Source: Chitinophaga pinensis
Lineage (GTDB): Bacteria; Bacteroidota; Bacteroidia; NS11-12g; UBA9320
Length of the DNA stretch: 10,191 bases
Direction of reading: 5' to 3'
NCBI GenBank assembly: GCA_945890595.1
Contig: CAMDCQ010000074.1
Location: 1-10,191, forward strand
The notes below the pieces were generated by a model, which was not told the origin of the DNA, did not search any database, and saw nothing but the letters and a program-made list of their open reading frames with translations. A program made the position numbers and the translations under genes. Below, piece after piece: positions 1 through 7,672 of this stretch (position 1 is its first letter; each line of letters opens with the position of its first letter).

Positions 1-1
1 A

Positions 2-169
2 CTAACCTATCTACTCATAAGCCATGATATGAATGTGGTGAGCTATTTCTGCAATAAAATAATAATTCTTAAGCAGGGAGAAGTCATTGAGGCAGGTGAA
101 ACCGATGAACTAATACGTAATCCCAAATCAGATTACACCAAAAAACTGCTAAAACACAGCATTAATTAA
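2..169 (+). CDS. ABC transporter ATP-binding protein, C-terminal fragment (5' end outside the window)
   Basis: An open frame enters from the left edge and ends at TAA 167-169, giving 55 residues. The fragment opens with the end of a Walker B/D-loop region and the H-loop (LLISHDMNVV, with the switch histidine encoded at 23-25). It continues with the usual ABC tail, a KQGEVIEAGETDEL stretch followed by NPKSDYTKKLL. The 'hydrophobic-SHD' H-loop and a 'P-x-x-x-Y-T-x-x-L-L' ending are typical of ATPases of the oligopeptide/dipeptide/nickel importer group (OppD/DppF-like). The Walker A, Q-loop and signature motif lie outside, so the substrate cannot be named and other ABC groups are possible. It would be a cytoplasmic ATPase energising a membrane transporter. 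rnr begins 8 bases after the stop, which suggests co-transcription. Confidence 0.85.
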   Translation, partial: LTYLLISHDMNVVSYFCNKIIILKQGEVIEAGETDELIRNPKSDYTKKLLKHSIN

Positions 170-177
170 AAACAACA

Positions 178-2295
178 TTGAAAAAGAGAAATAACCGCAC
201 GAGGAAGTTTAATCAACATGACGAAGTGCTCCAGGTACTGGCAAACAGTCCAAATAAAACTCTAAATTACAAGCAAATAGGAGCACAAGTACCGCAAATT
301 TCCTATAAAGAAGTTTCACAAATTTTGGAACAGCTTGTACTTGATGCTAAAATAAAGCAGCCGGAAATAGGCAAATACGTCTTTGAACGATTAGCTGTAG
401 ACGAAATTATAGGTAAATTAGATTTCAATGCGCGTGGTGATGCTTATCTCATGGTAGAAAATCTAGATGATGATATCAAAATAAAATCAGGCGACACGCT
501 TGACTCATTTGATGGTGATGAAGTTGCCGTAAAACTGAGCTATACCAAAGGCAAAACAAAACCTAGAGCATTTGTAACTCGTGTTATAACCAGGGCACGA
601 GAAACCTATGTAGGAACAGTATCGGCGGGGGGAAACTCATTTTTCGTAATACCAGACGGACATAAAATTCATACCGATTTTTATGTACCTAAAGAACGTA
701 TGAACGGAGCAACTGACGGAGATAAGGTGATTTTTAAATACAGAGATTGGCCCGCTAAGGCTAAAAATCCGTATGCTGAGATACAAACTGTTCTTGGTCG
801 ATCAGGAGAAAATACTGCCGAAATGCACGCAATTGTGGCAGAGTTTGGATTTGATACCCAGTTTAGCGATGCCGTGGAACACGAAGCAGAGCTTTTACCG
901 AAAAAAATAAGTGCTGAAGAAATAGCCAAACGTGAGGATTTTAGAAAAATAACCACATTCACAATTGACCCAGCAGATGCCAAAGATTTTGACGATGCTC
1001 TTAGCTTTCAAATCTTACCTAACGGAAATATTGAGTTAGGTGTGCACATAGCAGACGTTTCTCATTATGTTTCTCCGGGAGACATCATAGACCAAGAAGC
1101 TGTAGATAGAGCAACCTCTGTTTACTTAGTAGATAGAACAATACCTATGCTTCCTGAGCGACTAAGTAATGAGCTCTGCTCACTGAGACCACATGAAGAA
1201 TCCCTAACTTTTTCAGCTATTTTTGAGTTAGATCATAAAGGCGCTGTAAAGAAGTACCGATTTGCTAAAACGGTGATTTATTCGGACCACAGATTCTCGT
1301 ATGAAGATGCCCAAGAAGTAATAGCCACTAAAGTTGGGCCGTATGCTTCAGAGTTAGAAACGATGAATAATGTCGCCTTAGAACTAAAAAATGCTCGTTA
1401 TAAAAATGGTGCAATAAATTTTGAGACTACGGAGTTCCGATTCGTATTAGACGATAAAGGTGTCCCTACGGCCGTAATACCCAAAGTGAGAAAAGATGCT
1501 CACAAAATGATAGAGGAATACATGTTACTGGCCAATAAATACGTGGCAATGCACTTGTATACCAAAAATGACAAGATGCCTCTACCCTATCGTGTTCACG
1601 AACAACCTTCGATAGAAAAAATGACAGAATTTGCAGAAACAGCATTAGAATTCGGACACAAAATAGATACAAGTAGCAATAAAGCGTACAGTGCATCTAT
1701 TAATGAGATGGTTGCGAAAATAGATGGCACTATAGAAGGTGACATCCTTCAACCATTGGCTATTCGAAGTATGGAAAAAGCGTATTACACGAGTAAGAAA
1801 ATAGGTCATTTTGGATTAGCATTTGATTATTACGCTCATTTTACGTCTCCTATACGAAGATATCCTGATTTAATAACGCACAGAATGCTGCAAGACTATT
1901 TAACCAAGCATAAGTCTTTTGATTATGCAAACGTTGAGAAAATGGCAAGCCATAGTAGTAAGCAAGAACAAAAAGCAACGAGTGCCGAACGCGCAAGTAT
2001 TAAGTATAAACAAGTTGAGTATATGGCTAACTTCAAGGGTGAGGAATTTGATGGAATTATCAGTGGAGTTACAGATTGGGGCATATTTGTAGAAATTGTA
2101 GAGAATAAATGCGAGGGAATGGTAAGACTTCGTGATATGAAGGGCGACCACTACACCTTCCTTCCTGAAAAGAAAAAGGTAATTGGCGATCGCACAAGAA
2201 AAACATTTTCTATGGGGCAACAAGTTAGAATTCGTGTAAAAAACACTGACCTAGCCAAGCGCAACATTGATTTTATGTTTGTTGAGCAGGATTAA
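178..2295 (+). CDS. rnr: Ribonuclease R, 3'-5' exoribonuclease (TTG start)
   Basis: RNase R degrades RNA processively from the 3' end, including structured RNA, in the cytoplasm. The 705-residue protein has a basic N terminus and winged-helix region (about 1-70), two cold-shock/OB regions (about 78-140 and 145-215), the RNB catalytic domain (about 255-580) and a C-terminal S1 domain (about 620-702). The metal-binding motif DPADAKDFDDA is at 264-274; D264, D270, D272 and D273 have the spacing of the four catalytic Asp of E. coli RNase R. DRTIPMLPERLS begins at 319 and YAHFTSPIRRYPDL at 552, both RNB hallmarks. TTG at 178 is the only good start: the frame is closed by a stop at 163-165, and the first internal ATG is codon 92, inside the first OB region. 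No Shine-Dalgarno sequence is visible. It lacks the long Lys-rich tail of the 813-residue E. coli enzyme, as usual in this phylum. Confidence 0.97.
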   Translation: MKKRNNRTRKFNQHDEVLQVLANSPNKTLNYKQIGAQVPQISYKEVSQILEQLVLDAKIKQPEIGKYVFERLAVDEIIGKLDFNARGDAYLMVENLDDDIKIKSGDTLDSFDGDEVAVKLSYTKGKTKPRAFVTRVITRARETYVGTVSAGGNSFFVIPDGHKIHTDFYVPKERMNGATDGDKVIFKYRDWPAKAKNPYAEIQTVLGRSGENTAEMHAIVAEFGFDTQFSDAVEHEAELLPKKISAEEIAKREDFRKITTFTIDPADAKDFDDALSFQILPNGNIELGVHIADVSHYVSPGDIIDQEAVDRATSVYLVDRTIPMLPERLSNELCSLRPHEESLTFSAIFELDHKGAVKKYRFAKTVIYSDHRFSYEDAQEVIATKVGPYASELETMNNVALELKNARYKNGAINFETTEFRFVLDDKGVPTAVIPKVRKDAHKMIEEYMLLANKYVAMHLYTKNDKMPLPYRVHEQPSIEKMTEFAETALEFGHKIDTSSNKAYSASINEMVAKIDGTIEGDILQPLAIRSMEKAYYTSKKIGHFGLAFDYYAHFTSPIRRYPDLITHRMLQDYLTKHKSFDYANVEKMASHSSKQEQKATSAERASIKYKQVEYMANFKGEEFDGIISGVTDWGIFVEIVENKCEGMVRLRDMKGDHYTFLPEKKKVIGDRTRKTFSMGQQVRIRVKNTDLAKRNIDFMFVEQD

Positions 2296-2373
2296 TTCGG
2301 TGCGTAAAAGATAAATTGCATTAAAATACCTTACTTTTTAATATTCAAAAAAACCAAATATTCTTTTCAGGGG

Positions 2374-2403
2374 TTTTACTTTTTTTTAATCCGATTAACT
2401 TTG
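2374..2403 (+). promoter_or_regulatory. Bacteroidota-type promoter for the polyprenyl synthetase gene
   Basis: TAACTTTG at 2396-2403 matches the Bacteroidota -7 consensus TAnnTTTG. The expected -33 position, 19 bases upstream (2374-2376), holds TTT in a T-rich run rather than a clean TTG, so that box is degenerate. The -7 box ends only 5 bases before the proposed TTG start codon at 2409. It lies in the 113-base gap after rnr, where I see no convincing terminator hairpin, so read-through from rnr is also possible. Confidence 0.55.
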
Positions 2404-2408
2404 CTTCC

Positions 2409-3371
2409 TTGAACAAGCTAAAACAACTTCTTTCCGATTTAGAACCTGCAATTGCAGATATCATTGCACAGCCTGGATCTCCTAGAGCCGTTTATGAGCC
2501 CATTAGTTATATACTTAGTTTAGGAGGAAAGCGTATACGTCCAGCTATGGTATTGGCGGCGTATAGACTCTATAAAGAAGAGTATTCCGATGAAGTTATA
2601 AAATTAGCTCAGGCCGTTGAAATGTTTCACAACTTCACGCTATTGCACGATGACATCATGGATAATTCACCGTTGCGCAGAGGGCAAGAGACTGTACATG
2701 CAAAATGGGATGAGGCAACTGCCATACTCTCTGGTGATTTACTGCAAATTGAAGTGTATGAAAAGCTTGCAGAAGTGGGTAACTTAGAAATACTTAAACT
2801 TTTTAATGCGATGGCTCGTGAACTTTGTGAAGGTCAAATGAACGATATGCAATTTGAGCAAACTGAAGAAGTAACTAATCCTGAATACTTGAATATGATT
2901 CGTCAAAAAACAGCAGTTTTACTTGGCTTTTGTTTGCAAGCAGGTGCTATTTTGGGCGGCGCCCCTAGCAATGATGCACAAAAACTTTATGATTTAGGTA
3001 TATCCATTGGTCTATCTTTCCAGCTCATGGATGACTACCTGGACAGCTTTGGTGAAACGGCTAAAGTAGGTAAACGTATTGGTGGAGATATCTTAGAAAA
3101 GAAAAAAACATATCTCTGGAATGAGATGTGGAATAGTCTGGACGCACACGCAAAGGATGAGACAATGTCACTCTATACTACCCATCCAGAAAAAGAGATA
3201 ATTGCATTAGTAAAATCAAAAATGGATGAAACTGGGGCTAAATATTCTACCATACAAAAAGCACAGGAATACTCCGAAAAAAGTTCAAGTAAATTACAAG
3301 ATCTGAAAAGTGTAGGAGATAAAAAATATCTCGAAGAAATTGTAGAAATGCTCGCCAGCAGGGAAAGCTAA
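2409..3371 (+). CDS. Short-chain isoprenyl (polyprenyl) diphosphate synthase, FPP/GGPP type
   Basis: This cytosolic trans-prenyltransferase condenses isopentenyl diphosphate with an allylic diphosphate to make a linear isoprenoid diphosphate. The 320-residue protein has the GGKRIRP substrate-binding motif (about 39-45), the first Asp-rich motif DDIMD at 81-85 followed by NSPLRRG, and the second, DDYLD, at 208-212; these bind Mg-diphosphate. Phe76, five residues before the first motif (FTLLHDD), is a bulky residue at the known chain-length position. With no insertion in the DDxxD motif, this fits a C15-C20 product better than a long-chain quinone-tail synthase; that is inference. TTG at 2409 is chosen because the only in-frame ATG nearby is codon 47, which would remove the GGKRIRP motif. 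It has its own promoter, a 52-base gap to the convergent hydrolase gene, and no recognisable terminator there. Confidence 0.93.
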   Translation: MNKLKQLLSDLEPAIADIIAQPGSPRAVYEPISYILSLGGKRIRPAMVLAAYRLYKEEYSDEVIKLAQAVEMFHNFTLLHDDIMDNSPLRRGQETVHAKWDEATAILSGDLLQIEVYEKLAEVGNLEILKLFNAMARELCEGQMNDMQFEQTEEVTNPEYLNMIRQKTAVLLGFCLQAGAILGGAPSNDAQKLYDLGISIGLSFQLMDDYLDSFGETAKVGKRIGGDILEKKKTYLWNEMWNSLDAHAKDETMSLYTTHPEKEIIALVKSKMDETGAKYSTIQKAQEYSEKSSSKLQDLKSVGDKKYLEEIVEMLASRES

Positions 3372-3423
3372 TTAACGCTTGTTGACCAAAGCCGAGACTC
3401 TTTAATCTATTTTTGTTAAATAC

Positions 3424-4065
3424 CTAGGTCTGTAAATACGGGTTAGAAATTCGTTCTTGACCGATGGTTGTTAAGGGACCATGTCCTGAATACACCAAAA
3501 TATCATCTGGCATAACCATTAATTGGCTTTTTATACTTCTAATTAAGGTGTCAAAATCGCCACCTGGCAAATCTGTTCGACCGATGCTACCTTCAAAAAG
3601 TACATCGCCAGCTATAACATACTCTTCCTTTCGGTTATAAAAACAAACACTGCCTGGAGAGTGTCCCGGCGCATGAAGAATATCAAATGTCGCTTCACCA
3701 AACTCAAGAATTGACCCATCTTCTAAACCTAGGTTTGTTTCAATTAAGTCATCCATTTTTAGCCCGTACTGTCGAGTCACGTTCGCTGCATTATCATATA
3801 TAAACTTATCTGCTTGATGCAACACAGGTGTTAGGCCATATTGTTGATGAACCCAATTTACACCAAACACGTGATCTAAGTGAGCATGGGTTAGTACCAG
3901 TTTTGTAGGTTTTAAATTTTGAGTGTTCACATACTCAAAAAAACGCATATTCTCAGCAGAGTCATACATTCCTGGGTCTATAATAAGTGCATTTCCATCA
4001 TCATCCGAAATGATGTAGGTGTTTTCAGCAAAAGGTCCAAAAGTAAGTTGGTGTACGTGTGTCAT
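3424..4065 (-). CDS. MBL-fold (glyoxalase II-like) metal-dependent hydrolase
   Basis: This is a 213-residue cytosolic metallo-beta-lactamase-fold hydrolase with no signal peptide. The metal ligands are all in place: THAHLDH (H60, H62, D64, H65), the HAPGHSPGS loop (H135), the AGDVLF Asp (D154) and the SGHGP histidine (H195), a set for two metal ions. Length and motifs match the compact YcbL/glyoxalase-II-like group, which hydrolyses thioesters or related small metabolites. It is not a secreted beta-lactamase, and the true substrate cannot be read from sequence. Its ATG shares one base with the TAA of rodA (TAATG), so its translation is probably coupled to rodA and it is the last gene of the wall-elongation operon. 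Whether it serves that machinery or merely shares its transcript is unknown. Confidence 0.92.
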   Translation of the reverse strand: MTHVHQLTFGPFAENTYIISDDDGNALIIDPGMYDSAENMRFFEYVNTQNLKPTKLVLTHAHLDHVFGVNWVHQQYGLTPVLHQADKFIYDNAANVTRQYGLKMDDLIETNLGLEDGSILEFGEATFDILHAPGHSPGSVCFYNRKEEYVIAGDVLFEGSIGRTDLPGGDFDTLIRSIKSQLMVMPDDILVYSGHGPLTTIGQERISNPYLQT

Positions 4066-5318
4066 TAGTATTCTGAGGTTAAATCTTCATCTCGGGAAGC
4101 ATCCATTTTAAGCGCCGTAAACATAAAGACGGTGAATGAGAGTATAGATGAACCTCCATAGGAAATAAAAGGCAATGGAATTCCGATTACCGGCATAATT
4201 CCTATAGTCATTCCCACATTTATGGTTAAGTGAAAAAACAGAATTGATGCTAAACTAAAAATAAACACTCTCTTATATTTTTTCTTAGCTCTGTTTGCCA
4301 TATGATATAATCGTAAGATAAGCAGCACAAATAAAAGAATCGCACTAGAACTAACAATCCAACCTCCTTCCTCTCCAATTGTACAAAATATAAAATCGGT
4401 TGCCTGTTCAGGAATAAAATCTCCTTTGGTATGTGATCCATTTAAAAACCCTTTACCACTCCAACCGCCAGATCCAATAGCAATTTTACTCTGGTTTACA
4501 TTATAACCTGCGCCTTGATTATCTTCTATGAGGTTTAATGTTACTTGTATTCGCTTCTTTTGATGATCTTGCAAAACATTATCAAATAAAAACTGAACGC
4601 TTAAACTCAAGAGTATAGTTAGTATGATAATTAAAATACTTGGTATCAGAATTTTCTTATTGGTATAGGTAAATGCAAAAAAAACGGCTAAAATCACAAT
4701 CATTGCTACACTAAAAACGAGAGACCCGTATATAAGAGTAATCACAAAAATGGCAATGATTGAAATGCCTAAAACAAGCAATAGAGGAGAAAGTCCCTCT
4801 CTATAAAAAACCAATATAAAACTAGAAAAAACAAGTGCTGATCCAGTATCTCCTTGCAAAATAATAAGACCCATGGGGAGTAGTATAACCACTGCTAATT
4901 TCAAAATATCTGATTTTTTTGAAAATGAGAATCCGATGGTACTTAGCAGTGACGAAATCGCAAAAGCGGTCCCATACTTGGCAAATTCTGCAGGTTGAAT
5001 ACTAAAAGAACCTATTTTTATCCAAGATCGTGCGCCATTAATATCAGAGCCAACAAATAAAACGGCTACTAATAGTAGCATAATAGCTCCATAAATTGGC
5101 CAACTAAAAATTTCAAAAAAGTTAGAATTAAGCAGTAAAAAAATGAGCCCAATAAAAATAGCGATACCTAAAAACATCATTTGTTTACCACTTCTTCCCT
5201 CAAAGAGACTAAAAACTCCAAATTCAGAGGTAGCGGAATAAACAGACGAAATACCCAATATTGCAATACACACAAATAAAAAAGTAGCGATGATATCAAT
5301 ACGTGATTTAGTTTGCAT
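4065..5318 (-). CDS. rodA: Rod shape-determining protein RodA, SEDS peptidoglycan glycosyltransferase
   Basis: RodA polymerises glycan strands from lipid II in the inner membrane, in complex with PBP2. The 417-residue protein is almost entirely hydrophobic, with about 12 candidate membrane segments. SEDS hallmarks are visible: GARSWIKIGSFSIQPAEFAK (95-114), QGDTGSALVF (155-164), GAGYNVNQSKIAIGSGG (269-285), PEQATDFIF (303-311) and the C-terminal GIPLPFISYGGSS (379-391). D308 in the ATDFIF motif and W99 in GARSW match residues shown to be needed for RodA function in other bacteria. The stretch between QGDTG and HQKKR (about 155-256) is roughly twice as long as I recall in E. coli RodA (370 residues), adding about two helices. 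ATG at 5316-5318 lies inside the end of mrdA (11-base overlap), and the TAA overlaps the hydrolase ATG. Confidence 0.96.
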   Translation of the reverse strand: MQTKSRIDIIATFLFVCIAILGISSVYSATSEFGVFSLFEGRSGKQMMFLGIAIFIGLIFLLLNSNFFEIFSWPIYGAIMLLLVAVLFVGSDINGARSWIKIGSFSIQPAEFAKYGTAFAISSLLSTIGFSFSKKSDILKLAVVILLPMGLIILQGDTGSALVFSSFILVFYREGLSPLLLVLGISIIAIFVITLIYGSLVFSVAMIVILAVFFAFTYTNKKILIPSILIIILTILLSLSVQFLFDNVLQDHQKKRIQVTLNLIEDNQGAGYNVNQSKIAIGSGGWSGKGFLNGSHTKGDFIPEQATDFIFCTIGEEGGWIVSSSAILLFVLLILRLYHMANRAKKKYKRVFIFSLASILFFHLTINVGMTIGIMPVIGIPLPFISYGGSSILSFTVFMFTALKMDASRDEDLTSEY

Positions 5319-7176
5319 TTGGAGTTGTGACAGATTTTTGTTTAAATTTTTCTGGAATCAAATTAGCTTCACGTAGTCTTGTTTCTAGGTATGTTCTTGA
5401 GCTTACTTCAACAGAATCTGGTTTCAGATAATGTTCAATCATAAGGTTAGCAATAGGAGCTGCCCATGTAGCTCCATAACCTGCTTCTTCTACGATTACG
5501 GCTATCGCAATACGTGGATTTTCGGCAGGGGCAAACGCCATGTATGCTGCGTGATTTTTGCCATGAGGATTTTGAACTGTACCTGTTTTACCCGCTATGT
5601 TAATACCCTTAATAGACACTCCAGAAGCTGTTCCATTCTCGTTTACCATCAGCATACCTCGTATTACGGGATCAAAAGTATTTGGCGAAATCATCGTTCT
5701 ATGTTTTACTCTATACTTTTCTGGAATTTCATTAACCCCTTCAATGTGATGCACAACATGCGGCGTATAATAATGGCCTCTGTTGGCAATAATGGCTGCA
5801 ATGTTTGCCATTTGAATAGGAGTCATTCCTAACTCACCTTGTCCAAACGAAAGTGAAATTATTCTAGCATAATTCCAGGAACCTTTACCATGCATTCTAT
5901 CATAAAAACTAGCCTCTTTCAGCCAACCTTTGAACTCACCACTTACATCTACACCCAACTCGTTACCAAGTCCAAAACTTTCTAAATAATTTCTCCAACT
6001 ATTATATGCTGCTTCGGTATTAGCGTATTTATCCGACTGCATCATCGCCTTAAATGTATTACAATAATAGGTGTTGCAGCTAGTGGCAATACTTCGTTCT
6101 AAACTCGTGCTAAAAGTGTGACCATGGCACTTTATTATTCTGCGTCCCAATCTATAGTAACCAGGACAGCCAAAATGGGTTTCAGGATATATTGCACCGT
6201 CTTGTAATCCAATTAATGCCATAATAGGTTTAAAGGTAGAACCTGGTGGATATGGAGCAGAAACCGCTCTGTTAAACATGGGTTTGGTAGGATCTCTAAG
6301 AGCCTTCGCGTAGTGCTTACTTCTGTTTTGTATATTAAAGTTAGCAGGATCAAAAAATGGACTGGAAATCAACGCTAGAATTTCGCCTGTATTGGGATCT
6401 AACGCAACTACACTTCCCATCTTATTATCCAATAAGCCTTCGCCATACTGTTGTAAATCAATATCTAGGCTTAGGTATAAATTTCGACCATCTTTGGGAT
6501 CCACATCCAGTTTTCCTTCCTGATAAACTCCTTTATTTACGCCAAATTTATCAACGTAAAAATAACGCTCTCCCTTCACACCTCTTAGATACTCTTCATA
6601 GAATTTTTCAATCCCATTCTTACCCATAAAGTCTCCTTGCTCATAGTATGATTCTTCTTGAGATTCTAAATCATTGCGTGTAATCTCGCCGAGATATCCT
6701 AATACATGCGAAGAGCTATTATACTTATAATTTCTATCCTGTCTAATTTCAAAAAAGAAACCTTTGTACTCATACAAACGTTCTTGAAGCCTCGCAAAAA
6801 TGACATTAGACACATTTTTCATAAAAATAGACTTTCCATGATAAGCCGTTTTTTTTGCTTTTTCTAATCGTGTGTCAAATTCTGTTCTTTCGATTTCAAC
6901 CAGTCTACAAAACTCTGAGGTATCTATATCGTGTAACTTAATGGGTACCGAAAGCATCAGATCATACACAGGCTCATTATAAACCATTAATTTTTTATTC
7001 CTATCCAGAATCAGACCCCTTTGAGGATATATAGTTTGCTTTCTTAGCGATATTTTTTCCGCAATAAGGGAGTATTTGTCATCTAATACTTGAATTTCTA
7101 GAAGGCGAAGAATATAAACTAGACCGATAATAACTACCGCTGCATATATATAATATGATCTAAATCTAAAATTCAC
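5308..7176 (-). CDS. mrdA: Penicillin-binding protein 2, elongasome transpeptidase (GTG start)
   Basis: PBP2 cross-links the glycan made by RodA. The 622-residue protein has one N-terminal membrane anchor (about 8-27) and a periplasmic body. The PBP dimerisation/pedestal region (about 47-225) includes PQRGLILDRN at 51-60 and the GKNGIEKFYEEYLRG element from 185. The transpeptidase domain (about 250-580) has SxxK as S313-T-F-K316 in the PPGSTFKP motif, SxN as S366-C-N368, and KTG as K530-T-G532 in AGKTGTVQ, so all three catalytic motifs are intact. Cysteines 337, 350, 367 and 372 and His351 and His353 cluster between and around the first two motifs. The start is GTG at 7174-7176 with a weak AAGG about 10 bases upstream, overlapping the end of mreD by 11 bases. 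About 40 residues follow the transpeptidase fold. It is usually named mrdA or pbpA. Confidence 0.96.
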   Translation of the reverse strand: MNFRFRSYYIYAAVVIIGLVYILRLLEIQVLDDKYSLIAEKISLRKQTIYPQRGLILDRNKKLMVYNEPVYDLMLSVPIKLHDIDTSEFCRLVEIERTEFDTRLEKAKKTAYHGKSIFMKNVSNVIFARLQERLYEYKGFFFEIRQDRNYKYNSSSHVLGYLGEITRNDLESQEESYYEQGDFMGKNGIEKFYEEYLRGVKGERYFYVDKFGVNKGVYQEGKLDVDPKDGRNLYLSLDIDLQQYGEGLLDNKMGSVVALDPNTGEILALISSPFFDPANFNIQNRSKHYAKALRDPTKPMFNRAVSAPYPPGSTFKPIMALIGLQDGAIYPETHFGCPGYYRLGRRIIKCHGHTFSTSLERSIATSCNTYYCNTFKAMMQSDKYANTEAAYNSWRNYLESFGLGNELGVDVSGEFKGWLKEASFYDRMHGKGSWNYARIISLSFGQGELGMTPIQMANIAAIIANRGHYYTPHVVHHIEGVNEIPEKYRVKHRTMISPNTFDPVIRGMLMVNENGTASGVSIKGINIAGKTGTVQNPHGKNHAAYMAFAPAENPRIAIAVIVEEAGYGATWAAPIANLMIEHYLKPDSVEVSSRTYLETRLREANLIPEKFKQKSVTTPNAN

Positions 7177-7672
7177 CGGACGCCTTGTCTGACAATAGTT
7201 GAACTACTCCAATGACTGTCAGCGTAAATAATGCGCTAACGAGAGTGGTGAATAAGATAACGTATCCATTTATCGCACCAATACTCTCAAGCCAAAAAAC
7301 ATAGAAATGATAAAAAAACACCAAAGAAGCCGTAGTCGCAGCGAAGGTTGAAAGTCCTACAGAATGTACGTTGTAAGGCAAATGATTCGCAATTTGTTCT
7401 TTCAAATCTTGCGCTCCAAGCAAAAGCAACCTAATAATCACAAGCCACATACAGGCCGATGCGTGAATACCCGGCGTACCAACAAATAAATCGGCAATTA
7501 GTCCCAAAGTAAACCCAAGAAGTACTTGATATGGTTTGGAAATGTGAAGAGGTAAAGTAATAAGCAATACTATAAATACTTGAGGTGCTAAGTAAGCAGT
7601 GAATCCCAAATGGTTAAATACTACAAATTGCAGAAACAAAATAGCTATCCAATAAAATATAAGTCTAATCAT
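7166..7672 (-). CDS. mreD: Rod shape-determining protein MreD
   Basis: MreD is a small integral membrane protein of the elongasome that modulates the MreC-PBP2 interaction; it has no known enzymatic activity. The 168-residue product is strongly hydrophobic, with five to six predicted membrane segments (about 3-20, 30-45, 48-66, 70-86, 105-128 and 133-160). The best family signature is GLIADLFVGTPGIHAS at 57-72, which matches the MreD pattern of a G-x-x-x-D-L-F-x-G-T-P-G-x-H segment common in Bacteroidota. Family sequences diverge widely, so position between mreC and mrdA is a major part of the evidence. ATG at 7670-7672 overlaps the TAG end of mreC by 8 bases, and its own TAG lies inside the start of mrdA. 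Confidence 0.93.
   Translation of the reverse strand: MIRLIFYWIAILFLQFVVFNHLGFTAYLAPQVFIVLLITLPLHISKPYQVLLGFTLGLIADLFVGTPGIHASACMWLVIIRLLLLGAQDLKEQIANHLPYNVHSVGLSTFAATTASLVFFYHFYVFWLESIGAINGYVILFTTLVSALFTLTVIGVVQLLSDKASGEF

Noticed and set aside
681..983. Open frame of 100 codons on the minus strand inside rnr
   Set aside because: It lies fully antisense to a conserved coding region, with no recognisable motif. It is a shadow of rnr, as are those at 1466-1696 and 1900-2223.
3372..3423. Possible bidirectional terminator between the isoprenyl synthase and the hydrolase (AAAG...CTTT with a following T run)
   Set aside because: Only four pairs around an 8-base loop, with no GC-rich stem. Too weak to call, although a terminator is expected between convergent genes.
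3424..4065. Metallo-beta-lactamase (antibiotic resistance) interpretation
   Set aside because: The protein has no signal peptide and carries the THAHLDH plus GHSPGS pattern of glyoxalase II-like hydrolases. The fold name alone does not imply beta-lactam hydrolysis.
5673..5680. TACTTTTG on the minus strand inside mrdA, identical to the mreB -7 box
   Set aside because: It lies in the PBP2 transpeptidase region, encoding part of an NTFDP segment, with no gene start nearby. One short AT-rich match is expected by chance.
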